Source: Metabacillus sediminilitoris
GTDB taxonomy: Bacteria; Bacillota; Bacilli; Bacillales; Bacillaceae
Direction: 5' to 3'
Length of the DNA stretch: 64,000 bases
Assembly (NCBI RefSeq): GCF_009720625.1
Contig: NZ_CP046266.1
Location: 3,729,501-3,793,500 of the forward strand
The notes beneath the pieces were generated by a model. That model was given only the letters and a program-made list of their open reading frames with translations. It did no database searches and was not told the origin of the DNA. How positions within the stretch are numbered: position 1 is the stretch's first letter; each line of letters opens with the position of its first letter. Of this stretch, positions 47,137 to 56,202 are shown piece by piece. The translations under genes were made by a program, and so were the position numbers.

Positions 47137-47652
47137 TTAATCAAGATCTTTCTTTTGAATTTCCCACATTAAAAAGCTTCCTTCTTTTTTCATACAAATC
47201 ATTCCAAGTTTATTAAAGAGTCTAATTGATTTTTTTTGTTGTTCCTCACATTCCATTACAACTTTTTTTACTGATTTTTGATATGTTAACCAATCAATAA
47301 ATGCATCCATTGCCTCATATGCGATGGTTTCATCAACTTGTTTTTCTTCTACATGATAGCATAATTCCACCATTCCTTCTTTAGATGGCTTTCCTTTCAT
47401 TAAAATATCACCTATTATTTTTTTTTCTTCATACAAAATTATTAACCAAAGTCCACAATCGTGTTCCACCTCATCTGACTCAAGACATTCAATATAATAA
47501 GGTAGAAAGCTCTTAACAAAAGGGGATGGCCAATAATACGGAAATTCGATAGGTGACCGCTTATTTAACTCCTTACGGTGAAACACTAAAGATTTAGCAA
47601 GATCAAGTGAACAAGGAATGATCATAAGCCGATTCGTTAATATTTCAATCAA
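47137..47652 (-). CDS. GNAT-family acetyltransferase (RimJ/RimL-like)
   Basis: 171 residues: an N-terminal TNRLMIIPCSLDLAKSLVFHR, the beta-strand GLWLIILYEEKKIIGDILMKGKP, GMVELCYHVEEKQVDETIAYEAMDAFIDWL, and a C-terminal SIRLFNKLGMICMKKEGSFLMWEI. This resembles RimJ/RimL-type acetyltransferases, but the usual QGKGYG-like acetyl-CoA loop is degenerate (EEKQVDETIAYEA), so activity is uncertain. Start TTG (47650-47652) follows AGGGGAG; the ATG at 47685 has no site. Accessory gene next to the Eis-like pseudogene. Confidence 0.75.
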   Translation of the reverse strand: MIEILTNRLMIIPCSLDLAKSLVFHRKELNKRSPIEFPYYWPSPFVKSFLPYYIECLESDEVEHDCGLWLIILYEEKKIIGDILMKGKPSKEGMVELCYHVEEKQVDETIAYEAMDAFIDWLTYQKSVKKVVMECEEQQKKSIRLFNKLGMICMKKEGSFLMWEIQKKDLD

Positions 47653-47837
47653 ACCATTCTCTCCCCTCTTTTTGATTTTAATCATAAAAGAGATGTGAAT
47701 GAACCTAAGAAATTGGGATGGAACTTAATGTAACCAAATATATGTGATAGACAAAACTAGTCATTCTTTGTAATCAGTATGCCTAACTTAATAAGCGGGT
47801 TCCGTCCCCTTTCAGAAATAAATACTATACAAAAAAA

Positions 47838-47866
47838 GTGGTTTAGAACATTTTATTCTAAACCAC
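47838..47866 (-). terminator. Intrinsic terminator after ctaM
   Basis: GTGGTTTAGAA with TTCTAAACCAC, 11-bp perfect stem, 7-nt loop, seven T residues on the minus strand; ends transcription after ctaM. Confidence 0.88.
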
Positions 47867-47879
47867 CTAGAAAATATGT

Positions 47880-48347
47880 TTAAAACCCTAAGATTGCTTT
47901 AATAACTGATGTTGTTTCACCGCCACTATAAATAACATACAATAATAAATAAACAGCTAAACCAGTTATTCCAGTAAAAAACCAGATAATACTTGTTATT
48001 GGTCCGATTTTACGATGTCTTTCGTAATTTTTCTTATAACCAGTAATGAGTGAAATAATTCCAAACACCGCACCAATTGTTGCTAAAGTAATATGAAAAA
48101 TAAGAAAAATAGTATAATAAACTTTAACTTCTGCAGGTCCTCCGAATGCAGTGTTCCCAACAAAAATTGTTCTAGAGGCATAGATGATAAAAAATAGCAC
48201 AGCAAATATTGCTGCTACATACATAACCTTCATATGTGCTTCAATTTTTCGCTGCTTAATTAAATACCATCCAATGGCAACAAATACAGCACTTAAAACG
48301 ATAAAACTGGTACTAATTGTAGGTAAGATTGGTATCGATGTATTCAT
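47880..48347 (-). CDS. ctaM: CtaM-like DUF420 membrane protein
   Basis: 155 residues, four membrane helices (about 12-28, 42-60, 75-98, 118-140). The pattern with HMKVMYVAAIFAVLFFIIY and conserved His in FHITLATIGAVFGIISLITG identifies DUF420. In Staphylococcus aureus CtaM is required for maturation of a heme-copper oxidase, and Bacillus homologues (YozB-like) sit near caa3 genes. Symbol assigned by family and position. A terminator separates it from ctaG. Confidence 0.8.
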   Translation of the reverse strand: MNTSIPILPTISTSFIVLSAVFVAIGWYLIKQRKIEAHMKVMYVAAIFAVLFFIIYASRTIFVGNTAFGGPAEVKVYYTIFLIFHITLATIGAVFGIISLITGYKKNYERHRKIGPITSIIWFFTGITGLAVYLLLYVIYSGGETTSVIKAILGF

Positions 48348-48398
48348 ACTTATTCCTTTCCTTCATCTTCCACATTGTATAGCGGACATAGATGGTTT

Positions 48399-48425
48399 AA
48401 AGGCTGACTTATTAGGTCAGCCTTT
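48399..48425 (-). terminator. Intrinsic terminator after ctaG
   Basis: AAAGGCTGAC with GTCAGCCTTT, 10-bp stem, 7-nt loop, 26 bp after the ctaG stop; moderate T/A run. Confidence 0.75.
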
Positions 48426-48450
48426 ATTAAAATAATATATTCTTTTACTT

Positions 48451-49356
48451 TCATTTTATCGGTTCTGGAGAAAAATCACTTTTAACCTCAAGTTCATCCT
48501 TTTGTCTTTCCTTACTTGCCCATTGGAAAAATACATATGCTAATATTGAACCATAAACTAATTCTTGAATTATTTTCATAAGAATCCCGCCTAATTGTTG
48601 ATCTTCAACTAATGGAAGGATATTAAACATGTCTGGCCCTGTTAAATTTAACCCGTTGAGCATATCGATTGGAACACATAAACTTAATGCATTTATCCAT
48701 GCTTGTGGTTCTGAATATGTCGCATACAAGGGATCCGTCGCGAAAATGATCAATCCACACGCAGGTGTTAACAATACTCCATTAGCAAATATGTAGCCAA
48801 TTTTTTTAATTCCTGAAAGCGACTGCCACTTAGGCAATGTATCGTTCAACAATGGAAGCCACATAAAAATAGCCGCGATGAAGATAATCGTTGTCATTGC
48901 TGCATGATATAAAGGGTTTGTTTTTACAAAATCAAAGATTAATGGGATATGATAACATGAAAAAACACCATTAAAAACGATAAGTGCAATGATTGGATGC
49001 GTAAACAATTTTAGAACCGGCTTGATGAACGGCCTGACAATTATTGCTTTCCATAACCAATTTGGAATTCCTAAAATAAGCAATGGTGGGACAACTAAAT
49101 AGAGAATGGCCATTTGTGTCATATGTGCACTAAACATAATATGTCCTAGCAAATCGACCGGACTACCCTTGCTTATGTATAAGCCAAGCATTCCTAATAC
49201 AAAAAGTATTCGCTGTTTCATTACCACCGGCGTACTTCCTATAAATCTTGAACGCCAAGGACCTATTATCAAAAAATACAAAACAGTAACTAAAACTATA
49301 ACGAGGAAATAATATGGACTCCACAATGCCCGAAATCCAAATATATCAAAGCTCAT
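48451..49356 (-). CDS. ctaG: CtaG, caa3 oxidase assembly membrane protein
   Basis: 301 residues with seven membrane helices. Conserved pieces include [42 protein letters not shown] with the conserved His residues, and [17 protein letters not shown]. CtaG of Bacillus (caa3_CtaG family) is needed for active cytochrome caa3, probably in copper delivery; it is unrelated to Cox11-type CtaG. The ATG follows AAGGAG. It is separated from ctaF by a terminator and a palindromic site. Confidence 0.93.
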   Translation of the reverse strand: MSFDIFGFRALWSPYYFLVIVLVTVLYFLIIGPWRSRFIGSTPVVMKQRILFVLGMLGLYISKGSPVDLLGHIMFSAHMTQMAILYLVVPPLLILGIPNWLWKAIIVRPFIKPVLKLFTHPIIALIVFNGVFSCYHIPLIFDFVKTNPLYHAAMTTIIFIAAIFMWLPLLNDTLPKWQSLSGIKKIGYIFANGVLLTPACGLIIFATDPLYATYSEPQAWINALSLCVPIDMLNGLNLTGPDMFNILPLVEDQQLGGILMKIIQELVYGSILAYVFFQWASKERQKDELEVKSDFSPEPIK

Positions 49357-49402
49357 CTATTATCAGCTCCTTAAGCTAGTCCTTCACGAACATTATACAC
49401 GT

Positions 49403-49419
49403 CCGTTTAAACGGTTTCA
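49403..49419 (-). promoter_or_regulatory. Palindrome with cre-like sequence upstream of ctaG
   Basis: CCGTTTAAACGG (49403-49414) is a perfect 12-bp palindrome. On the minus strand the overlapping TGAAACCGTTTAAA (49419-49406) matches the CcpA cre consensus TGWAANCGNTNWCA at all but one position. It lies 47 bp upstream of the ctaG ATG and after the ctaF terminator, fitting separate control of ctaG. Confidence 0.5.
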
Positions 49420-49463
49420 ATGAACGTTCTATGACAAATTAGAAAAGTGAAAGCAACCAAAAA

Positions 49464-49500
49464 AAAGAGCAATTAGCTTTGAGGCCAATTGCTCCTTTTT
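49464..49500 (-). terminator. Intrinsic terminator of the ctaBCDEF transcript
   Basis: GAGCAATT with AATTGCTC plus additional inner pairing (AGC/GGCC region), with a long T/A run on the minus strand, 9 bp after the ctaF stop. Confidence 0.8.
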
Positions 49501-49508
49501 TATGACAT

Positions 49509-49841
49509 TTACCACCAAATGATGGTGACAAAGGTTAAAATTGTTAAAGCTGCTACTCCTACACCCGAAAATAAGAAGAAGGCAGAAGTCTCATGCCCTT
49601 TGTGACTCATATGCATGAAATAATAAAGTTGGAATATAACTTGAACCACTGCTAAAAGCATGATAAATGGAACTTTAAACCACTCACCAATTCCGTCGTA
49701 TCCCACTGCGATAAATGCAATAATCGTTAAGAAAATCATCATGGCAAAAGTAATTACCTGATGTTTCATATCTTCTGCATTTTTTTTACGTCGATAAGCT
49801 AAATCTACTTTTGGGTTTGCTGAATTTTGATTATTTGCCAT
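49509..49841 (-). CDS. ctaF: Cytochrome caa3 oxidase subunit IV (CtaF)
   Basis: 110 residues, three membrane helices (about 28-46, 54-75, 86-108), after a charged N-terminus. LAVVQVIFQLYYFMHMSHKGHETSAFF is the family signature. It is the small subunit of the caa3 oxidase, following ctaE by 3 bp. Confidence 0.95.
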   Translation of the reverse strand: MANNQNSANPKVDLAYRRKKNAEDMKHQVITFAMMIFLTIIAFIAVGYDGIGEWFKVPFIMLLAVVQVIFQLYYFMHMSHKGHETSAFFLFSGVGVAALTILTFVTIIWW

Positions 49842-49844
49842 CAG

Positions 49845-50471
49845 TTATCCCACCATTCCCATTAAGTATACAACTGTGAAAATGAAGACCCAAACTACAT
49901 CGATGAAATGCCAATAAAGGCTGGCAACATAATATTTAGGTGCATTATATAAACTTAATCCACGTTTTGCATTGCGGACAATTAAGGTTGTAATCCACAA
50001 TAGACCGAAAGCAACGTGAAGTCCATGCGTTCCTACTAAAGTATAAAATGCTGAACCAAGTGCACTGCTTGTGATCGTAAACTCAAAGTGATGAACATAG
50101 TGATTAAACTCATAAATCTCTAAAATTAAGAACCCCAACCCAAGCAATACAGTTATACCTAACCACAGCTGCATTTTCCCAAAACTGAAATTCTTCATAT
50201 GATACATGGCATACACACTAGTTAAACTTGATGTTAATAGTAACATCGTCGCAACAAATGTAAGTGGTATCTCAAAAAGTTCCTGTGTTGTAGCTCCACC
50301 TGCAGACTGGTCTCTTAATGCTAAGAATGTGGCAAAGAGACATGAGAATAATACAGTCTCTCCACCTAAGAACAACCAAAAGCCAGTAAATTTATTTTTG
50401 CCTTCGAGGGTAGCTTTTTCAGGCGATGCAGGAAAATTTTCTGCTGTTAATTTTTCTTCAACATTTGCCAT
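49845..50471 (-). CDS. ctaE: Cytochrome caa3 oxidase subunit III (CtaE)
   Basis: 208 residues, five membrane helices. FWLFLGGETVLFSCLFATFLAL, GTHGLHVAFGLLWI and the final SLYWHFIDVVWVFIFTVVYL identify subunit III. It stabilises subunit I in the heme-copper oxidase. It overlaps ctaD by one base (stop/start overlap at 50471). Confidence 0.96.
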   Translation of the reverse strand: MANVEEKLTAENFPASPEKATLEGKNKFTGFWLFLGGETVLFSCLFATFLALRDQSAGGATTQELFEIPLTFVATMLLLTSSLTSVYAMYHMKNFSFGKMQLWLGITVLLGLGFLILEIYEFNHYVHHFEFTITSSALGSAFYTLVGTHGLHVAFGLLWITTLIVRNAKRGLSLYNAPKYYVASLYWHFIDVVWVFIFTVVYLMGMVG

Positions 50472-52336
50472 TATGCTTTCCCTCCTTTTTCATCATCAAG
50501 TAAATCTTCTTTATGGATATGATAGCCATGATCATCTATTACTGAACGGAAGAACATTCCAGCAAAAGTGATAATAAACCCTATAATAATGACTGGTAAT
50601 GCCCAACCATAATCTTCACGATATAACAAACCAAATGATGCTACGAATAGTCCTAACGAAATAATGAGAGGTAAGATTGAACCGTTAGGCATATGAATAT
50701 CTCCCAGTGGTTCTGCAGGTGTCATTTCATTCTTGCCATCCATTTTTTCAATCCATAGTGCATCTAAACCACGTACTAGTGGAGTTTGTTTAAAGTTGTA
50801 CTCAGGTGGTGGTGATGAAATCGCCCACTCAAGAGTACGACCTTCACCCCACGGATCTCTGCCAACTTTTTTACCTTTTGCTGACGTAACAACAATATTA
50901 AATAATAATACGATTGTTGCCGCTGCCATGAAGAATGCTCCGACAGAACTAACAAAGTTGCCTGTTTCTAAGCCTTGGCCAGGCAAGAAGGTAAAGATAC
51001 GACGAGGCATACCCATTAATCCTAAGAAATGCTGGATAAAAAATGTTAAATGAAATCCAATGAAGAAAAGAACAAAGGTAATTTTACTCAATGCTTCATT
51101 TAATATTTTACCAAACATCGTCGGCCACCAATATGTAACACCTGCAAAAATTCCAAATACTACACCACCGACGATTACATAGTGGAAGTGAGCAACAACG
51201 AAATATGAATCATGGTACTGATAGTCAGCTGCTGCTGCTGCTAACATAACACCTGTCACCCCACCCATTGTGAATGAAGGTATAAAAGCAATCGACCAAA
51301 TCATAGGAGAAGTAAATTTTACAGAACCACCCCAAATGGTAAATAGCCAGTTAAATATTTTGATCCCTGTAGGTACAGCAATTGCCATTGTAGCAACCGC
51401 AAAGATTGCATTTGCAATCGGACCTAAACCAGTTGTAAACATATGGTGAGCCCATACCATGAACCCTAAGAAACCAATTAATACTGTAGCGAATACCATT
51501 GAAGAGTATCCAAACAAACGTTTTCTAGAAAACGCAGGTATAATATCTGAGAAAATACCGAAAGCAGGTAAGATTAAGATATATACCTCAGGATGTCCAA
51601 AGATCCAGAATAAATGCTCATAAATAATTGAATTTCCACCTAGAGCAGGATCAAAGAACGCTGTTCCAAATAATCTGTCAAACATTAGCAATGCGATACC
51701 TACTGTAAGTGCAGGGAAAGCAAATAAAATAAGTGCAGATGCAACAAATGTCGTCCAAGTGAATAACGGCATACGCATGTATGTCATTCCAGGTGCACGC
51801 ATATTAATAATTGTTGCTAAGAAGTTAATACCTGCAATAAGCGTACCGATACCAGACACTTGTAATCCAAGTAAGTAAAAGTCAACACCATGACCAGGTG
51901 ATTCGGTTGCTAATGAGGCATAGGAAGTCCAACCAGCGTCAGGTGCACCTCCTAAAAACCAACTTAAGTTAAGGAATAATCCTCCGAAGAAGAATAACCA
52001 AAAACCTAAAGAATTTAAGAATGGAAATGATACGTCACGAGCACCAATTTGTAATGGTACAACTGCATTCATTAATGCGAATAATAATGGCATTGCAGCT
52101 AAGAATATCATCGTTGTTCCGTGCATGGTCAATACTTCATTGTAAAGGCCTGCACTAACGAAATCATTATTCGGTATTGCTAGCTGAATGCGGATCAGCA
52201 ATGCTTCTAATCCACCAACAAGGAAGAAGAAGCCACCGGCTATCAGGTAAAGGATGGCGATTTTTTTATGGTCAACTGTTGTTAAGTAGTCCCATATTAC
52301 TGCACCGACCCCTTTTTTCTGAGTTAACGTGCTCAC
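50471..52336 (-). CDS. ctaD: Cytochrome caa3 oxidase subunit I (CtaD)
   Basis: 621 residues, about 13-14 membrane helices. The low-spin heme ligand lies in LTMHGTTMIF; the CuB/active-site His and crosslinked Tyr region in FWIFGHPEVYILILPAFG; the His pair in MVWAHHMFTTG; heme a3 ligands in YFVVAHFHYVIVGG. It reduces O2 to water and pumps protons using heme A. The GTG start (52334-52336) follows GGGAGGT. The C-terminal extension beyond helix 12 is usual for caa3-type enzymes. Confidence 0.97.
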   Translation of the reverse strand: MSTLTQKKGVGAVIWDYLTTVDHKKIAILYLIAGGFFFLVGGLEALLIRIQLAIPNNDFVSAGLYNEVLTMHGTTMIFLAAMPLLFALMNAVVPLQIGARDVSFPFLNSLGFWLFFFGGLFLNLSWFLGGAPDAGWTSYASLATESPGHGVDFYLLGLQVSGIGTLIAGINFLATIINMRAPGMTYMRMPLFTWTTFVASALILFAFPALTVGIALLMFDRLFGTAFFDPALGGNSIIYEHLFWIFGHPEVYILILPAFGIFSDIIPAFSRKRLFGYSSMVFATVLIGFLGFMVWAHHMFTTGLGPIANAIFAVATMAIAVPTGIKIFNWLFTIWGGSVKFTSPMIWSIAFIPSFTMGGVTGVMLAAAAADYQYHDSYFVVAHFHYVIVGGVVFGIFAGVTYWWPTMFGKILNEALSKITFVLFFIGFHLTFFIQHFLGLMGMPRRIFTFLPGQGLETGNFVSSVGAFFMAAATIVLLFNIVVTSAKGKKVGRDPWGEGRTLEWAISSPPPEYNFKQTPLVRGLDALWIEKMDGKNEMTPAEPLGDIHMPNGSILPLIISLGLFVASFGLLYREDYGWALPVIIIGFIITFAGMFFRSVIDDHGYHIHKEDLLDDEKGGKA

Positions 52337-52370
52337 AGTGTTACCTCCCTTTTCATTATGCTAAAAAAAG

Positions 52371-53462
52371 TTAGTTGCTAGAGACTTTTAGTCCCATTAA
52401 GTATTCTGTAAGAGCATCAAGCTCCTGATCAGATAATTCTGGATAAGTACCAGTCATTTTGTTACCAGGTTTAAAACTTTCTGGATCCTTTAACCACGCA
52501 CGAACATTTTCTTCATTATGTTCAAGAATACCTGCAACACGCGCGCGTTCGCCGAATGTAGCTAAGTTAGGTGCAGTTCTTGCTGCAGCTGGGCGCTCAT
52601 CCGTTGGTGAAACAGCGTGACAGGCAATACAACCTTTTTCTTCAAAAACTTGCTCGCCTTGTTTTGCTAAATCAGTACCAGCAACAACTTTGGCACCCTT
52701 CATGTCAGAGATCCATTGGTCAAATTCATCTCTTGGAAGGGGTTTAACCTTAAAGTCCATTAAACCATGTGAAGGACCGCAAAGTTCTGCACATTTACCA
52801 TAGAAATATTCACCAGCTTCTGCTTGATCCATTCTCTTTGAATCAAATTCCAACCACATTTGGTTTACATTCTCGGTATTTGTATCCATTTTACCGCCAA
52901 TAGATGGTATCCAGAATGCGTGTTTAACATCAGATGAAATTAAATTGAAATATACTTTTTCATCAGTTGGAACAACTAAATCCTGGCTAGTAATAACGCC
53001 ATGGTCCGGATATTCAAACTCCCACCAGTATAGATTTGCTTTAACGTTTATTACAATTGCGTCTTCCGGTTTACGTTTCTCATCATCAATTGCATCGACT
53101 TCTGCCAAGTTAAATGTTGCAGTGACAACAGGAACTGTTAAGACTAGTAGTAAAAGAATAGGAATAACAGTCCAAATGATTTCCAGCTTATGATTCCCCT
53201 CAACTTGTACAGGAATATTGTTTTCTTCGCCTTTACGTCGACGGAATTTTACGACGACATAAATGAAGATTACTGTTACGACTGCAATGACTACAACCAT
53301 GATAATCGTACTTAACATCATTAGGTCGTACTGGATATCCGCTACCTCACCAGCAGGTTTAAGTGTGGAAAGAAACGGTTCACCACAGCCGGCTAAGACA
53401 AGCGTCATAAGTGCAAAAAGTGAAAATAGACGCCATTTTGTCAGCCATTTTTTCATAGCCAA
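52371..53462 (-). CDS. ctaC: Cytochrome caa3 oxidase subunit II with fused cytochrome c (CtaC)
   Basis: 363 residues. An N-terminal lipoprotein signal ends at LVLAGCGEPF; two membrane helices follow (about 48-70, 92-112); the CuA domain has the ligands in FYGKCAELCGPSHGLM; the C-terminal cytochrome c domain has the heme motif CIACH and the Met ligand in PGNKMTGTYPELSD. It accepts electrons from cytochrome c at CuA. A TTG at 53460-53462 has the best spacing to GAGGGG; ATG 53454-53456 two codons later is an alternative. Confidence 0.96.
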   Translation of the reverse strand: MAMKKWLTKWRLFSLFALMTLVLAGCGEPFLSTLKPAGEVADIQYDLMMLSTIIMVVVIAVVTVIFIYVVVKFRRRKGEENNIPVQVEGNHKLEIIWTVIPILLLLVLTVPVVTATFNLAEVDAIDDEKRKPEDAIVINVKANLYWWEFEYPDHGVITSQDLVVPTDEKVYFNLISSDVKHAFWIPSIGGKMDTNTENVNQMWLEFDSKRMDQAEAGEYFYGKCAELCGPSHGLMDFKVKPLPRDEFDQWISDMKGAKVVAGTDLAKQGEQVFEEKGCIACHAVSPTDERPAAARTAPNLATFGERARVAGILEHNEENVRAWLKDPESFKPGNKMTGTYPELSDQELDALTEYLMGLKVSSN

Positions 53463-53558
53463 ATCAAACCCCTCTTTCAGTAATTTTTAATTCCTTTCAT
53501 TCAATCATTTAGGAACTCTTTTTATAAATAAATTCTTTGTTAAGAAAGAATTTCAAGA

Positions 53559-54488
53559 TTAAACAATGGTAAAAAGCACCATTGAAACAAATAAAATCGT
53601 TAAATAGTTTATCGAATAAATAAACATTTTTGTTGCCCATTTCATCTCCAACTCTTTATTTTTGAAACCTTTTAATCCAATGGCAAACCAGACTATATTT
53701 AACACTGTTGCAAAAATAACAAATCCATTTCCAAGTTGATAAAGATACAATGGTAATGGCAATAAGCAGGCGATCCAGATCATAATTTGACGTTTCGTTA
53801 CATCAAATCCATGGACCACTGGCAGCATTGGAATGTTAGCAGCTCGATACTCTTCTGTTCTTCGCATCGCTAATGCTAAAAAATGCGGTGGCTGCCAAAT
53901 AAACATAATTAAAAACAAAACCCATGCAATTACACTTAAATCTGCATCAACTGCTGCCCAACCTATTAACGGGGGGACAGCCCCTGAAACACTTCCAATT
54001 ACAGTATTGATTGTATACAGCCTTTTTGACCACATTGTATATAGGAAAACATATGTAACAACTCCAACCAATGAAATGATTGTTGCTGTTATTGTTGTCG
54101 CTAACATAAATATTAAACCGATTGTTAAAAGAGAAATCCCAACCCATAAGGCTTGAAGCGGATACATTTTCCCAGTTACGGTTGGTCGTTCCTTTGTACG
54201 CTCCATTAAGTGATCGATGTCTCTGTCATAGTAATTATTGATAGCACATGATCCTGCAATCACTAATGAAGAGCCAATAAGAGTGAATAATACAATATCT
54301 ATATTAGCTAGGAATCCTTTACCACTAAAATAAAGGGCTAACCATATACCAGTGAATGTTGTGATCGCATTCGAATTCACAATTCCTACCTTGATTAGAG
54401 AAAGAAAGTCCTTCCAAAGCGTTGTTTCATTTAGATCATGAGGCTGCCGCTCTGTTGAGGTTTCATCAAAAACCTTAGTATCTGCCAA
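53559..54488 (-). CDS. ctaB: Protoheme IX farnesyltransferase (CtaB)
   Basis: 309 residues, UbiA family, about nine membrane helices. The first Asp-rich motif is [20 protein letters not shown] and the second region [21 protein letters not shown]. It adds farnesyl to heme B, giving heme O, the substrate for CtaA. It is the first gene of ctaBCDEF; RBS AGGAGG precedes the ATG. ResD-like boxes lie upstream. Confidence 0.96.
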   Translation of the reverse strand: MADTKVFDETSTERQPHDLNETTLWKDFLSLIKVGIVNSNAITTFTGIWLALYFSGKGFLANIDIVLFTLIGSSLVIAGSCAINNYYDRDIDHLMERTKERPTVTGKMYPLQALWVGISLLTIGLIFMLATTITATIISLVGVVTYVFLYTMWSKRLYTINTVIGSVSGAVPPLIGWAAVDADLSVIAWVLFLIMFIWQPPHFLALAMRRTEEYRAANIPMLPVVHGFDVTKRQIMIWIACLLPLPLYLYQLGNGFVIFATVLNIVWFAIGLKGFKNKELEMKWATKMFIYSINYLTILFVSMVLFTIV

Positions 54489-54662
54489 CTTACTACCTCC
54501 TAAACTTTCTACCAGTCTGTCTCATCCTGCAAATATGTATTTACTTTCTAAAAGAAAAAGATGAAGGCGGTTCCATTCTAGTAAATATCTATAACTAATC
54601 ATACTAAAAAATTGACAATTTAAAAACAGTCCTGTTGATATTAAAGCATAATTCTAAATTGA

Positions 54663-54671
54663 TTTGTGAAC
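54663..54671 (+). promoter_or_regulatory. ResD-box-like site (TTTGTGAAC)
   Basis: Eight of nine bases match TTTGTGAAT, the site described for the two-component regulator ResD, which controls ctaA and ctaB in B. subtilis. It lies about 175 bp upstream of ctaB. Confidence 0.5.
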
Positions 54672-54695
54672 AATCTATGAAATATTTATGTCGAA

Positions 54696-54704
54696 TTTGT
54701 GAAG
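54696..54704 (+). promoter_or_regulatory. ResD-box-like site (TTTGTGAAG)
   Basis: Second near-consensus copy, 33 bp from the first (three helical turns), which would place both on one DNA face. Confidence 0.5.
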
Positions 54705-55045
54705 AATCTACATTCACTTCTATTAATGCATATGAAGCTTGATAGATGTTGAAACTTAAGTCCTTTTATTCTAGCATAGATACAATCACAATTCTTATGT
54801 ATGAAATGATAATTTTGCCTAATGAAAGGAACTTGAAATGAATGGCAATAATGCTAATATCTCCCCTTTTATTTCTAGCAAACTCCACAACAATATTCAA
54901 CCTTTTTTGTATAAATTACTGGAATTACTGACATATTTTCGTGAAAAAATCAATTTTCTAGCAATTTGATGATCAATTTCTTACATTTAAACCGTCTTGA
55001 TTTGAACAGTTAACCATACGGTTATGTTCTTCCGAGTCGTATAAA

Positions 55046-55054
55046 TTTGTGAAT
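55046..55054 (+). promoter_or_regulatory. ResD-box consensus site (TTTGTGAAT)
   Basis: Exact match to the ResD box, 101 bp before the ctaA start codon, in the position expected for an activator site of the ctaA promoter. Confidence 0.6.
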
Positions 55055-55154
55055 TTTTCACTTTATTCATTGTTTTTTTCAACTACTTTGTGTACGATCG
55101 AAAAGTATTTACAATTACATAGAATTTATTTTGCTATATAAGTGGGTGAACTGT

Positions 55155-56111
55155 TTGCAACGTGCTCTTAAATGGTTCTCCGTTCTTACGACAATCATTA
55201 TGCTGTTCGTATTGATCGGTGGAGCTCTTGTTACAAAAACCGGATCCGGTGCAGGATGTGGTGATTCTTGGCCATTATGTCATGGCGAGCTTATCCCAAG
55301 CAAAATTACATTTGAGCTTGTCATAGAATTTAGCCATCGTATGGTTAGTGGAATTGCAGGAATAACAGTGTTAATTCTTTCAATATGGTCTTGGAAAACG
55401 ATTGGTCACATAAGAGAGACCAAATTCTTAGCCATTTTATCTGTATTTTTCTTAGTATTACAAGCACTTATCGGAGCTGCCGCAGTTAAGTGGGGCCAGT
55501 CTGATGCGGTACTTGCTCTTCATTTTGGCATATCGCTTATATCCTTTGCATCTGTTTTACTTTTGACATTATTGATTTTTGAAATCGATAAAAAGTTTGA
55601 TACAAAACAACTATTAATCGATAAAAAAATGCAGTTCCACATGATTGGGATTATGATATACTCCTATATCGTTGTATACACTGGAGCCTATGTAAGACAT
55701 AAAGGTGCAAGTCTAGCTTGTCCAGATTGGCCGCTTTGTAGTAGACGTGCTTCTGGCTTTCCTACAACTTTACATGAATGGATTCAAATGGGACATCGTT
55801 TTGCAGCTGCACTTATCTTCATTTGGATTACATATACGACATGGCTGGCGATAAAACGATATAAGAACCAAAAAGTGATTTATTGGGGCTGGATCATTGC
55901 CTTTATCTTAATCTGTTTTCAGGTAATATCAGGTTCATTAGTAGTCATTTCTGGATTAAATTTATTTATTGCACTTGCACATGCTTTAATTATTGCTTGT
56001 TTATTTGGATTGCTAAGTTACTTCTTATTGTTAGTAAGTCGTAAAAAGGTCCAAGTAAATCAGAATGAAATAGAGAAAAATAATGAAAAAAGTGAATGGA
56101 CTGACTTATAG
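55155..56111 (+). CDS. ctaA: Heme A synthase (CtaA)
   Basis: 318 residues, eight membrane helices in two homologous halves. Each half has a Cys pair in its first outer loop, CGDSWPLC and CPDWPLC, and conserved histidines ([36 protein letters not shown]) that bind hemes. It oxidises heme O to heme A. The TTG at 55155 gives [13 protein letters not shown], matching the family N-terminus; GTGGGTG is the likely ribosome site. It is transcribed away from ctaB. Confidence 0.95.
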   Translation: MQRALKWFSVLTTIIMLFVLIGGALVTKTGSGAGCGDSWPLCHGELIPSKITFELVIEFSHRMVSGIAGITVLILSIWSWKTIGHIRETKFLAILSVFFLVLQALIGAAAVKWGQSDAVLALHFGISLISFASVLLLTLLIFEIDKKFDTKQLLIDKKMQFHMIGIMIYSYIVVYTGAYVRHKGASLACPDWPLCSRRASGFPTTLHEWIQMGHRFAAALIFIWITYTTWLAIKRYKNQKVIYWGWIIAFILICFQVISGSLVVISGLNLFIALAHALIIACLFGLLSYFLLLVSRKKVQVNQNEIEKNNEKSEWTDL

Positions 56112-56125
56112 TCAGTCCATTTTTT
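56096..56125 (+). terminator. Intrinsic terminator at the end of ctaA
   Basis: ATGGACTGACT with AGTCAGTCCAT, 11-bp stem, three-base loop, six T residues; the ctaA stop codon overlaps the second arm. Confidence 0.9.
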
Positions 56126-56202
56126 AAAAGATATAATTTGCACCTGCACCTTGAACTAAAATAAAGAGAAAGTGTATGTTTAAGTTCAGTTAGCCTCTGT
56201 TA

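Larger units (their letters stand above)
54489..55154. other. Divergent regulatory region between ctaB and ctaA
   Basis: 666 bp without a gene between the two heme A synthesis genes. It holds three ResD-box-like TTTGTGAA motifs (54663, 54696, 55046). The interval is AT-rich; I saw no riboswitch or convincing small ORF. Individual -35/-10 pairs could not be fixed with confidence. Confidence 0.6.

Noticed and set aside
54489..55154. Riboswitch or small protein in the ctaA-ctaB gap
   Set aside because: No recognisable conserved RNA core and no short frame with a ribosome site; only regulator-box-like motifs found.
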